Source of the DNA: Dehalococcoidia bacterium
Lineage (GTDB): Bacteria > Chloroflexota > Dehalococcoidia > UBA2979
Length of the DNA: 5,119 nucleotides
Reading direction: 5' to 3'
Assembly (NCBI GenBank): GCA_018700215.1
Contig: JABIST010000180.1
Location: 1-5,119 of the forward strand
Position numbers and translations under genes: made by a program. Below the pieces are notes generated by a model that ran no database searches, was not told the DNA's origin, and saw only the letters and a list, made by a program, of their open reading frames with translations. This document shows positions 1-5,119 of the stretch, piece by piece. Positions within the stretch are counted from its first letter, which is position 1. The number at the start of each line of letters is the position of its first letter.

Positions 1-159
1 GAAGGCGCCAATCTCCGAGGCCGCCGTCCAACGCCCGCCAATCAGCACCACCGATACCGCCGCGATCACCGCCAACGGCACCGCCACCAGCACCGTCAGA
101 CGTACACCCAGCGACACGCCTTCAACCCAGTCGAGACGCACACGAATCCAGTTACCCAT
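1..159 (-). CDS. N-terminus of a third NIT-HAMP-GGDEF paralogue (partial, runs off left edge)
   Basis: Only the first 53 codons are in the window, and the frame is open to base 1. The peptide starts MGNWIRVRLDWVEG and continues with a hydrophobic membrane helix at about residues 16-40. The segment SLGVRLTVLVAVPL (16-29) matches SLGLRLTALIAVPL in the middle gene (residues 28-41) and IRLTALIAVPL in the right-hand gene. A third membrane-bound sensor of the same family is therefore inferred, probably ending in HAMP and GGDEF domains, but no output domain is visible. The start is taken as ATG at 159. The GTG directly before it (162) is in frame and equally possible, and no convincing Shine-Dalgarno sequence helps to choose. 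The frame stays open further upstream but offers no other usual start codon. The gene lies 130 bp downstream of the middle paralogue, on the same strand. Confidence 0.75.
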   Translation of the reverse strand, partial: MGNWIRVRLDWVEGVSLGVRLTVLVAVPLAVIAAVSVVLIGGRWTAASEIGAF

Positions 160-194
160 CACCAGATCGCCGCCAGCCTGTGTTCGCCTCGTTG

Positions 195-211
195 TCAGGA
201 TTCCGTCCTGA
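195..211. promoter_or_regulatory. Short palindrome TCAGGA-N5-TCCTGA overlapping the candidate -10
   Basis: TCAGGA (195-200) and TCCTGA (206-211) form a perfect 6-base inverted repeat around a 5-base centre. It covers the predicted transcription start and touches the GATAAT hexamer, which is where a repressor operator would sit. It could also be a weak hairpin in the leader RNA. The same TCCTGA occurs again at 272-277 as part of a longer inverted repeat. Operator function is inference. Confidence 0.3.
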
Positions 212-238
212 TTATCGCTGCATTCTGTCTCTGCTGAA
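211..238 (-). promoter_or_regulatory. Candidate promoter of the leftmost paralogue
   Basis: On the minus strand, GATAAT (216-211) matches TATAAT at five of six bases. Sixteen bases upstream lies TTCAGC (238-233), a weak match to TTGACA. A TTCAG sequence also occurs in the shared elements upstream of the two complete paralogues. The predicted transcript would begin near 204, giving a leader of about 45 bases before the ATG at 159. This rests on motif matching alone, and an A+T-rich hexamer could arise by chance. Confidence 0.35.
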
Positions 239-289
239 TTCGGGGGCTCACCTAGGACATGCCGTGGCGAATCCTGACAAAGACTTCGG

Positions 290-2227
290 TTACGCCGCCA
301 CTTCTGGCTCAGCCGTCCGCGCCTCCGAGCCGCCCGCATGCTTTGCCTCGTACATCGCCTGATCCGAGGCGCGCAGTAGCTCCTCCGCGGAGCCGCCGTG
401 ATCCGGGTAGCGCGCGATCCCAACGCTCGCGCCAATACGTGCCTCCTCGCCGGCGATCGCGTACGGAATCCGCACCATCTCCACCACGCGATCCGCCGTC
501 AGCCGCAGCATCCCCATGTCACTCGCGTCATGCAGCAGCACCGTGAACTCGTCGCCACCCAGCCGTGCGACTACGTCATCGCCACGTACCGCGCTGCTCA
601 ACCGCCGTGCCACCTCGCACAGCAGCTCGTCGCCGGCATCGTGTCCCAGCGTGTCGTTCACCGCCTTGAACCCATCGAGGTCGATGAACAGCACGCCGAA
701 CGCCGCTTGCCGCCCACGCGACCTCGAAATCTGCTCGTCCAGCAGCTCAACGAACCTCCCACGGCTCGCCAGCCCGGTCAGCGTGTCGTGGGAGACGGTC
801 TCCTGCAGCTCGCCCACCGTCTCCGCCAGCTCCTCGGAGCGTTGCCGCGATTCCGTCACCATCGAGGAGAGCTGGCGTGTCATCGATTGCAGGGCCGTAC
901 CGAGCCGGTCGTCTGGCGAACAAGGATCGATCTCCCGCGTCAGGTCGCCCGCCGCAATCTCCCCAGCCGCGTTCGCGATCTCGTGCATGTACCGGTTCAG
1001 CTCCTCGTACGCCTCCCCGATCTCGCCGATTGCGTCGTTCGATGCCGGCACCGCAACCTCCGTCAGTCGACCGACCGATGCTCCCCGTGCCGCGACAGCC
1101 AGATGGCGCAGCGGTGTTGATATCGAGCGCCCCACCACCCACGCCGCAACCGCAACCACCGCCGCCACGGCAACCACGATCGTCGCGATCTTCGACAACT
1201 CCTCGTTCGCGCTGCGTGCGGACTCATCCACCGTCTCTACCAGTTGGGTGAAGAATAGATCGGACGCCTGATTCAGCTCATCCAGGCGCAACTTTGTCGT
1301 GTCCAACCACATCCGGCGGACCTCAGAACGGTCCGGACCACCCGGTCGAGTTGCCAGCGAGCGCAGTTCAGAGGCGTGCAACGTGGGCAGCTCATCCATC
1401 AGCCGCATCACCTCGCCCACCTGACCCTGCGCAGTGGTCTGCATCGCCTGTTCCAGAGAGAAGCGCTCACTGTCGGAGAGCTGGGTGAGCTGCCCCCAGG
1501 CACCCGGATCAACCTTGTCCTGGCCCAGCAACACCGTCCCATACGCTCGCGCACGGGCAGACCACTCCGCCGCCGCCACAATGTTCTGATATGCGATCAC
1601 GTACGAAGCAGGCACGGCCACCACCGCATCGTCCACGTACGTCCAGCGAATCAACGACACGTGATACTCGCTCGCCAGCGCCGCGTAGAGATCCAGCATT
1701 CGCAAGCCCTCGGCCGCATCCGCAACCAGCAACCGCAGCTCTGACAGCGTCTCCGGCACTGGCTGATTCTGATTGGTCTGCTGATCGGATGGACGTGCGG
1801 GATCGCTGTCAGTCATGACATCCCGCGCGACAAACCAGTCCGGGATCCCCGTCGGCAGACCAGCCTCCCGAATCGCCTCGTCCGTCCGCCCGTACGCCGC
1901 CGTGAGTTGTTCGTGCAGCGCGGCGCTGGTGGCGCCATCGCGCTCGGTCATCTGCAGGACGGTCAGATCGCGCTCCTCTCGCAGTCGATCGAGCGCCTGA
2001 TCCACCGCTGCGGCGCGGTCGAGCTGCTCGCCGAACCGCGCAATATCCCCGCTGTCCCGCCACAGTTCGCTCAGTTGCAGCACCGTTACGATCGCGATCA
2101 GCAGCAGCGGTACGGCGATCAGCGCGGTCAGTCGCAACCCCAGCGACAGACGCCCGACCACCGCCAGCGGCGACCACCGCAGTCGAGTGCTACCCGTCTC
2201 ACCGCTGCTCACCGAGCCCTGGTCCAC
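290..2227 (-). CDS. Transmembrane diguanylate cyclase, NIT-like sensor + two HAMP units + GGDEF
   Basis: This 645-residue inner-membrane protein is predicted to make c-di-GMP from two GTP in response to an extracytoplasmic signal. Domains in order: membrane helix 31-52; helical sensor about 55-340 with NIT-like signatures (EERDLTVL at 84-91, ASYVIAYQN at 207-215, ARAR at 224-227); membrane helix 347-365; HAMP about 366-415; second HAMP unit about 417-457 (IAAGDL, then SPDDRLGTALQSM); signalling helix to about 479; GGDEF domain about 480-632. Catalytic features are complete: FIDLDGFK (D516, D518), NDTLGHD, RLGGDEF (557-561). The RGDD inhibitory site (548-551) lies five residues before GGDEF, so product feedback is expected. 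There is no EAL domain. The start is GTG at 2227, with AGGAAG (2243-2238) ten bases upstream; GTG at codon 6 is an alternative. A Q/N-rich loop (about 139-160) interrupts the sensor. The family assignment is firm; nitrate or nitrite as the ligand is unproven. Confidence 0.93.
   Translation of the reverse strand: MDQGSVSSGETGSTRLRWSPLAVVGRLSLGLRLTALIAVPLLLIAIVTVLQLSELWRDSGDIARFGEQLDRAAAVDQALDRLREERDLTVLQMTERDGATSAALHEQLTAAYGRTDEAIREAGLPTGIPDWFVARDVMTDSDPARPSDQQTNQNQPVPETLSELRLLVADAAEGLRMLDLYAALASEYHVSLIRWTYVDDAVVAVPASYVIAYQNIVAAAEWSARARAYGTVLLGQDKVDPGAWGQLTQLSDSERFSLEQAMQTTAQGQVGEVMRLMDELPTLHASELRSLATRPGGPDRSEVRRMWLDTTKLRLDELNQASDLFFTQLVETVDESARSANEELSKIATIVVAVAAVVAVAAWVVGRSISTPLRHLAVAARGASVGRLTEVAVPASNDAIGEIGEAYEELNRYMHEIANAAGEIAAGDLTREIDPCSPDDRLGTALQSMTRQLSSMVTESRQRSEELAETVGELQETVSHDTLTGLASRGRFVELLDEQISRSRGRQAAFGVLFIDLDGFKAVNDTLGHDAGDELLCEVARRLSSAVRGDDVVARLGGDEFTVLLHDASDMGMLRLTADRVVEMVRIPYAIAGEEARIGASVGIARYPDHGGSAEELLRASDQAMYEAKHAGGSEARTAEPEVAA
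293..1117 (-). repeat. Left copy of an 825-bp paralogous direct repeat (HAMP-GGDEF coding part)
   Basis: This stretch encodes residues 371-645 of the middle gene. It aligns without gaps, at a constant offset of 2103 bases, to 2396-3220 in the right-hand gene. At protein level 202 of 275 residues are identical by hand count. At DNA level there are identical runs of 21-22 bases, for example 350-370 against 2453-2473. It reflects gene duplication and could allow homologous recombination that deletes or adds a copy. Confidence 0.85.
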
Positions 2228-2264
2228 GACGTATTCGCTTCCTGCGCACGCCCGGCAGCCTGCG

Positions 2265-2312
2265 CCACCCCTTAACTGTCGAGCGCGCGAGCCGTTTCTG
2301 AATCATCTCCAC
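2265..2312 (-). promoter_or_regulatory. Conserved bipartite upstream element, probable promoter of the middle gene
   Basis: Read on the minus strand, a block containing GTGGAG and ATTCAGAAACG (2312-2293) is followed by 12 unrelated bases and then GACAGTTAAGG (2280-2270). The right-hand paralogue has the same two blocks with the same 12-base gap. TTCAGA matches a -35 TTGACA box at four of six bases, and the second block would sit near -10. The element ends about 37 bases before the GTG start. Conservation in otherwise diverged intergenic DNA supports a role; which sigma factor or regulator reads it is unknown. Confidence 0.5.
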
Positions 2313-2325
2313 AAGATCGGGCCTC

Positions 2326-2361
2326 GCCGGCCCCGCCGGCCCCGCCGTGTTACGCCGGCCC
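2326..2361. repeat. GC-only 9-base tandem repeat with potential secondary structure
   Basis: GCCGGCCCC occurs twice in tandem (2326-2334, 2335-2343), followed by a partial GCCG and then GCCGGCCC at 2354-2361. The units contain self-complementary GGCC and GCCGGC, so several competing short hairpins can form downstream of the right-hand gene's stop codon (2393-2395). No T-run follows in the minus-strand direction, so an intrinsic terminator is not supported. It could stall or attenuate transcription between the two cyclase genes, or be slippage-prone filler. Confidence 0.5.
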
Positions 2362-2392
2362 GGCCTGCCAATCACGCCCTGTGACGCGGTCG

Positions 2393-4360
2393 TTACGCCG
2401 CCGCCTCCGGCTCCGCCACATGCGCGCCGGAGCCACCGGCATGCTTCGCCTTGTACATCGCCTGATCCGAGGCACGCAGCAACTCCGTCGCCGATCCACC
2501 GTGGTCCGGGTAGCGAGCCAGCCCCACGCTCGCGCTAATCCGCACCTCCTGACCAGCAATCGAGTACGGAATCTGCAACATCTCCACCACCCGACGAGCC
2601 GTCATCCGCAGCGCATCAATGTCCCGCGGATCGTTCAGCATCGCCGTGAACTCGTCACCGCCCAGGCGCGCCACCACGTCGTGCTCGCGCATCGCACTCA
2701 CCAGCCGTAGCGCCACCTCCCGTAGCAACTCATCCCCCGCGTCATGTCCCAGCGTGTCGTTCACCGGTTTGAAGCCATCGAGGTCGATAAACAGCACACC
2801 GAACGCACGACCGATCGGGCGAGCCTCCCTGATCCCCTCGTCGATTAACTGCTCGAACCGGGACCGGCTGACCAACCCCGTCAACGCATCTCGCGCCACC
2901 GTCTCCCGCAGCTCGCCAACCGTCTCCGCCAGCTCACGTGACCGCTGCTGTGATCTGGTGACCATCGACGAGAGCTGCCGCGTCATCGAATGCAGCGCCG
3001 TCCCCAGTCGGTCGTCTGGCGAACGTGGCTGAATCTCCCGCCGAAGGTTCCCCGACGCGATCTCCTCGGCCGCGCCCGACACCGTGTGCATGTACAACGT
3101 CAGCTCCTGGTAGGCCCGCCCAATCTCGCCAATCGCATCCCGCGATGGTGGAGCATCAACCTTGGTCAGACGCCCGACCGAGGCGTTTCGCGCCGCAACC
3201 GCAAGCCGGCGAAGCGGGTCCGAGATCGAGCGAGTCACCACCCAGGCTCCAAACGCGACCGCCAGCACCACGACAACAGATGTCGCGAACGTCTGCATGT
3301 ACTGCCGCTGAGCCACATCAACCGAGGAGTCGACCTCCGTCAGCAGCTCAGCCAGAAACGCGTCCGCCCCATCGGTCAACGCAGCCAGCCGAACATGGGT
3401 GCGGGTCAGCCACACCTCGCGCGTGACCGCTTCATTGAACCCGTCCTCCACCAAAACGGCTCGCCTGATTTCGTCGAAGCTCACCACCGCTGGAGCACCC
3501 AGCAGCTCGCGCAACACCTGCTGCTGCTCCGGCTGCGCAATGTCTTCTGCCTGGGCCAGGAAGAAGCGCTCTTGATCGTTTGTCTGGCCCAGCAATCGCA
3601 GATCACTCGGGTCCGGATCGTCGTCAGCAAGCAGCAGCAACCCCAGCACACGCAGCCGCGCGAACTGTTCAGTCCCCCACAACACGTTCTGATACGACAC
3701 CAGGTACGAAGCCGGCACCACGCTGCCATCAATCCCCGCCGCCGCCATCAGCTCTCGCTGGTACTCCGCAATCAACCCGCTGTACAGCTCCTCAACGCGC
3801 GATGCGGCGGCGGTCCGCACCTCGCCCAGCTCGCGAAGCTCGGTCAGCGTGTACGGGATGAACGGCGGTATCGAAGGCGTTCCACGTCCACCGGATGTCA
3901 GGCTGCGACCCGCTCCCGTTCCGCCTCCGCTGGTGCCTCCACCCCCCGGTGCGGGCGCATCATCGGCCGGTCGCGGTCGGGAACTTGCCTGCTCGGATTG
4001 ATACGTCAGGTCGTCCAGCGGGAGCGCCTCGCTCAGCCCCGCATCCGCGATCGCAACCTGCGCTCGGTCACGCGCCGCCTCCAGCGCAGCCAGCAACTCA
4101 GCCTCAAACCGATCTCCGTCAGGCAACGTGTAGAGCTGCAGACTCAGGTCACGTTCCGTCTGCAGCGCACGGATCGCGTGGTCAATCGCAACCACATCGT
4201 CCATCTGCTCGCTGAAGCTCACCGCTTCCGCCTGGTCGCCGCGGAAGTCCTGAACACGCGCAGCGGCGCTCACCACCACCACCAGCAGCGGCACGGCAAT
4301 CAGCGCCGTGAGCCGAATCGCCAGCGGTACCCGCTCCAGCATCCTGGGAAGTCTTCGCAC
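2393..4360 (-). CDS. Transmembrane diguanylate cyclase, NIT-like sensor with Gly-rich loop + two HAMP units + GGDEF
   Basis: This 655-residue paralogue of the middle gene is predicted to be an inner-membrane c-di-GMP synthase. Domains: membrane helix 13-35; NIT-like helical sensor about 40-350 (QTERDLSLQL at 67-76, ASYLVSYQN at 217-225, ARLR at 234-237); membrane helix about 357-375; HAMP about 376-425; second HAMP unit about 427-467; signalling helix; GGDEF about 490-642. FIDLDGFK (D526, D528), NDTLGHD and RLGGDEF (567-571) are intact, and REHD (558-561) is a complete inhibitory site. No EAL domain is present. Residues about 131-160 form a Gly/Pro/Ser/Thr-rich loop that the middle gene replaces with a Q/N-rich one. 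The start is GTG at 4360, with an in-frame TGA two codons upstream; GAGGG (4378-4374) is rather distant, so ATG at codon 7 (4342) remains possible. It is the first gene of the minus-strand array. Signal identity is unknown; nitrate or nitrite is only a family-based guess. Confidence 0.93.
   Translation of the reverse strand: MRRLPRMLERVPLAIRLTALIAVPLLVVVVSAAARVQDFRGDQAEAVSFSEQMDDVVAIDHAIRALQTERDLSLQLYTLPDGDRFEAELLAALEAARDRAQVAIADAGLSEALPLDDLTYQSEQASSRPRPADDAPAPGGGGTSGGGTGAGRSLTSGGRGTPSIPPFIPYTLTELRELGEVRTAAASRVEELYSGLIAEYQRELMAAAGIDGSVVPASYLVSYQNVLWGTEQFARLRVLGLLLLADDDPDPSDLRLLGQTNDQERFFLAQAEDIAQPEQQQVLRELLGAPAVVSFDEIRRAVLVEDGFNEAVTREVWLTRTHVRLAALTDGADAFLAELLTEVDSSVDVAQRQYMQTFATSVVVVLAVAFGAWVVTRSISDPLRRLAVAARNASVGRLTKVDAPPSRDAIGEIGRAYQELTLYMHTVSGAAEEIASGNLRREIQPRSPDDRLGTALHSMTRQLSSMVTRSQQRSRELAETVGELRETVARDALTGLVSRSRFEQLIDEGIREARPIGRAFGVLFIDLDGFKPVNDTLGHDAGDELLREVALRLVSAMREHDVVARLGGDEFTAMLNDPRDIDALRMTARRVVEMLQIPYSIAGQEVRISASVGLARYPDHGGSATELLRASDQAMYKAKHAGGSGAHVAEPEAAA
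2396..3220 (-). repeat. Right copy of the 825-bp paralogous direct repeat
   Basis: This stretch encodes residues 381-655 of the right-hand gene and is the partner of 293-1117. The most conserved parts are the second HAMP unit, the signalling helix and the GGDEF core. The least conserved is the short segment after the first GGDEF helix (residues 511-520, three of ten identical). The C-terminal tails are also alike (AGGSGAHVAEPEAAA against AGGSEARTAEPEVAA), which suggests duplication of a complete gene. Confidence 0.85.
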
Positions 4361-4398
4361 CAGTCAGCTCATTCCCTCTTCGAGAATCTGCACAGCAA

Positions 4399-4412
4399 GA
4401 GACCCGCGTCTC
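4399..4412 (-). other. Small hairpin in the leader of the right-hand cyclase gene
   Basis: GAGAC (4399-4403) and GTCTC (4408-4412) are exact reverse complements around four bases. The right arm touches the end of the conserved upstream element. In RNA this would be a 5-bp stem about 40 bases before the GTG start. It is short enough to be chance, and no riboswitch fold is recognisable. Confidence 0.2.
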
Positions 4413-4459
4413 CTCTCCTAATCGTCGTGTGATTCCCGCGTTTCTGAAATCGACTCCAC
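4411..4459 (-). promoter_or_regulatory. Conserved bipartite upstream element, probable promoter of the right-hand gene
   Basis: On the minus strand, GTGGAG and ATTTCAGAAACG (4459-4439) are followed by 12 unrelated bases and then GACGATTAGGAG (4426-4415). This mirrors the element at 2265-2312. The first blocks differ by two substitutions and one extra base, and the 12-base gap is identical. The element ends 50 bases before the GTG start. A -35/-10-type promoter is the simplest reading. GACGATTA also resembles the sigma-28 -10 box GCCGATAA at six of eight positions, but I give that little weight. Confidence 0.5.
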
Positions 4460-4483
4460 CGCACCGCTACCGAAGCGGGAATC
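4431..4483. repeat. 9-bp perfect inverted repeat in the divergent intergenic region
   Basis: GATTCCCGC (4431-4439) is the exact reverse complement of GCGGGAATC (4475-4483), with 35 bases between. Arm centres are 44 bases apart, close to four helical turns, so both would face the same side of the DNA. The pair brackets the GTGGAG/TTCAGAAACG block of the cyclase promoter candidate and lies 60-110 bases before the divergent gene. A shared operator for both genes is possible but is inference. Confidence 0.45.
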
Positions 4484-4533
4484 GAGCACCGATTGTGACC
4501 CGGTGGGCAAACCCGCAAACTGGTGCTCACAGC

Positions 4534-4539
4534 AGGAGG
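4534..4539 (+). promoter_or_regulatory. Ribosome binding site AGGAGG of the divergent gene
   Basis: AGGAGG lies five bases before the ATG at 4545. It is the strongest Shine-Dalgarno sequence in the window and fixes the start of the plus-strand gene. The minus-strand cyclase genes have weaker or more distant sites and GTG starts, which suggests a higher translation rate for the divergent gene. Confidence 0.8.
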
Positions 4540-4544
4540 CTTCG

Positions 4545-5119
4545 ATGGACGATCCAACCGAATCACAGACACCCCGCCGCTCCCCGGCGCTACCGATCGC
4601 GATCGTCGCCGTCGTGCTCGCCGCGGTCTCAGCCGCGGTCGTCTTCGTCGTCGCTTCCTCATCCGGCAGCCAGTTCGACCCGGTCGAGACAGCCAAACTG
4701 GCGCCGGCGGACACCCATTACTTCATGGCGTTCAACACAGACTTCGCCTCAGACCCGTGGACCGCGGTCCCCCGCCTGCTCACCGCGCTCGATATCGAGC
4801 AGGACGTCCGTGACGACCTCGACGATGCAGTCGCCGAGGACGATCTGGATTTCGATGACGATGTGCGCCCCGTGCTCGGCACCGTCCGTCGTGCCGGTAT
4901 GGCCGCGCAGTACACCTCCGATGGTGGCGAATGGGTGCTGTTCATCGATTCGCGAGATCCGCAGCGCGTGCTCGATATCGGCTGGGGCACCTCCGTGCTC
5001 GATTCCACAGAGCGCGACGACGAACTGGGACTCGATTTCGACCTCTACTTCGATCGGTCCGATCGCACCGACACCCCAACTGCCGTCACGCTGCACGACG
5101 GCATCATCTACATCGCCGA
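4545..5119 (+). CDS. Membrane-anchored acidic exported protein, DUF3352-like (partial, runs off right edge)
   Basis: The frame is open from ATG 4545 to the window end, giving 191 codons. Residues 1-16 are polar and include two arginines (11-12). Residues 17-38 form one hydrophobic helix, a signal anchor or uncleaved signal peptide, so the remainder should lie outside the cytoplasm. Following a linker, KLAPADTHYFMAFNTDF (51-67) resembles the opening of DUF3352 proteins, where a Pro-Ala-Asp motif precedes a beta strand. That assignment is from memory of the family and is moderate. Residues about 82-109 are extremely acidic, and the visible chain has no cysteine. DUF3352 has no established biochemical role. 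The strong AGGAGG at 4534-4539 supports the start. The gene is divergent from the cyclase array with 184 bp between start codons, so shared control is possible. No lipobox is seen. Confidence 0.82.
   Translation, partial: MDDPTESQTPRRSPALPIAIVAVVLAAVSAAVVFVVASSSGSQFDPVETAKLAPADTHYFMAFNTDFASDPWTAVPRLLTALDIEQDVRDDLDDAVAEDDLDFDDDVRPVLGTVRRAGMAAQYTSDGGEWVLFIDSRDPQRVLDIGWGTSVLDSTERDDELGLDFDLYFDRSDRTDTPTAVTLHDGIIYIA

Larger units (their letters stand above)
192..280. repeat. 12-bp perfect inverted repeat in the 130-bp gap, spaced arms
   Basis: TTGTCAGGATTC at 192-203 is the exact reverse complement of GAATCCTGACAA at 269-280, with 65 bases between the arms. The right arm lies just downstream of the middle gene's stop codon (290-292). 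The left arm covers the predicted start of transcription of the leftmost gene. The loop is too long and no T-run follows, so it is not a conventional terminator. Paired binding sites for a regulator are one possible reading. Confidence 0.5.

Noticed and set aside
160..300. Longer N-terminus for the leftmost gene, since its frame is open upstream
   Set aside because: Apart from the GTG at 162, no usual start codon occurs in that frame up to 300. The extension would also overlap the promoter-like region, and the paralogues begin a similar short distance before the membrane helix.
398..1271. Long plus-strand open frames (240 and 251 codons) antisense to the middle cyclase gene
   Set aside because: They have low-complexity Ser/Arg/Pro-rich translations and no good ribosome binding site. 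Similar antisense frames appear at the equivalent place of the paralogue because the underlying coding sequence is duplicated.
2326..2361. Intrinsic terminator after the right-hand cyclase gene
   Set aside because: The GC-rich repeats can pair, but no clean stem-loop followed by a T-run exists in the direction of transcription.
290..4360. Naming nitrate or nitrite as the ligand of the sensors
   Set aside because: The ERDL and ARxR motifs fit the NIT fold, but the binding pocket cannot be confirmed from sequence and the sensors have diverged from each other.
4361..4410. c-di-GMP riboswitch in the leader of the right-hand cyclase gene
   Set aside because: Only a 5-bp hairpin is visible, and no conserved riboswitch core was recognised in this short leader.
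2990..4432. A 480-codon open frame on the plus strand, antisense to the right-hand cyclase gene
   Set aside because: It has no recognisable domain, an Arg/Gln/His/Pro-rich composition typical of shadow frames in high-GC DNA, and lies opposite a gene with complete HAMP and GGDEF motifs.
4418..4714. Minus-strand frames opposite the start of the divergent gene
   Set aside because: They conflict with the plus-strand frame, which has AGGAGG at ideal spacing, a clear membrane anchor and an uninterrupted frame to the window end.

Overview
The window is high-GC, densely coding bacterial DNA. Its proteins are rich in Arg, Ala, Asp and Glu and poor in Lys, and the two complete genes start with GTG. 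Multi-domain signalling proteins with NIT-type sensors, next to a DUF3352-like membrane-anchored protein, would suit a Chloroflexota lineage (Thermomicrobia-like) or a high-GC actinobacterium. The sequence alone does not settle the taxon.

Layout. Three paralogous genes lie head to tail on the minus strand and are transcribed from right to left. The rightmost (2393-4360, 655 aa) and middle (290-2227, 645 aa) are complete. The leftmost (1-159) is only the N-terminal 53 residues of a third copy, and the rest lies outside the window. Both complete proteins read: short cytoplasmic start, membrane helix 1, a roughly 300-residue extracytoplasmic helical sensor of the nitrate/nitrite-sensing (NIT) type, membrane helix 2, two consecutive HAMP units, a signalling helix, and a GGDEF diguanylate cyclase domain with intact active site and intact inhibitory RxxD site. 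A divergent plus-strand gene (4545 to the window end, 191 codons visible) encodes a membrane-anchored, strongly acidic exported protein resembling DUF3352.

Working together. The array looks like a duplicated set of transmembrane c-di-GMP synthases. From the HAMP region to the C-terminus the two complete copies are about 73% identical (my hand count, no gaps), while their sensor halves have diverged strongly. Several different inputs probably feed one common output, c-di-GMP. The divergent gene shares the intergenic region with the first cyclase gene, but no functional link can be shown from sequence.

Regulation. The genes are 130 and 165 bp apart, enough for separate promoters. The two complete cyclase genes share a bipartite upstream element with identical internal spacing (2265-2312 and 4411-4459), probably their promoter. 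The upstream regions of the leftmost and rightmost cyclase genes also carry perfect inverted repeats (12 and 9 bp arms) that bracket the promoter candidates. No RNA genes, CRISPR arrays, insertion sequences or gene-free stretches over 300 bp were seen.
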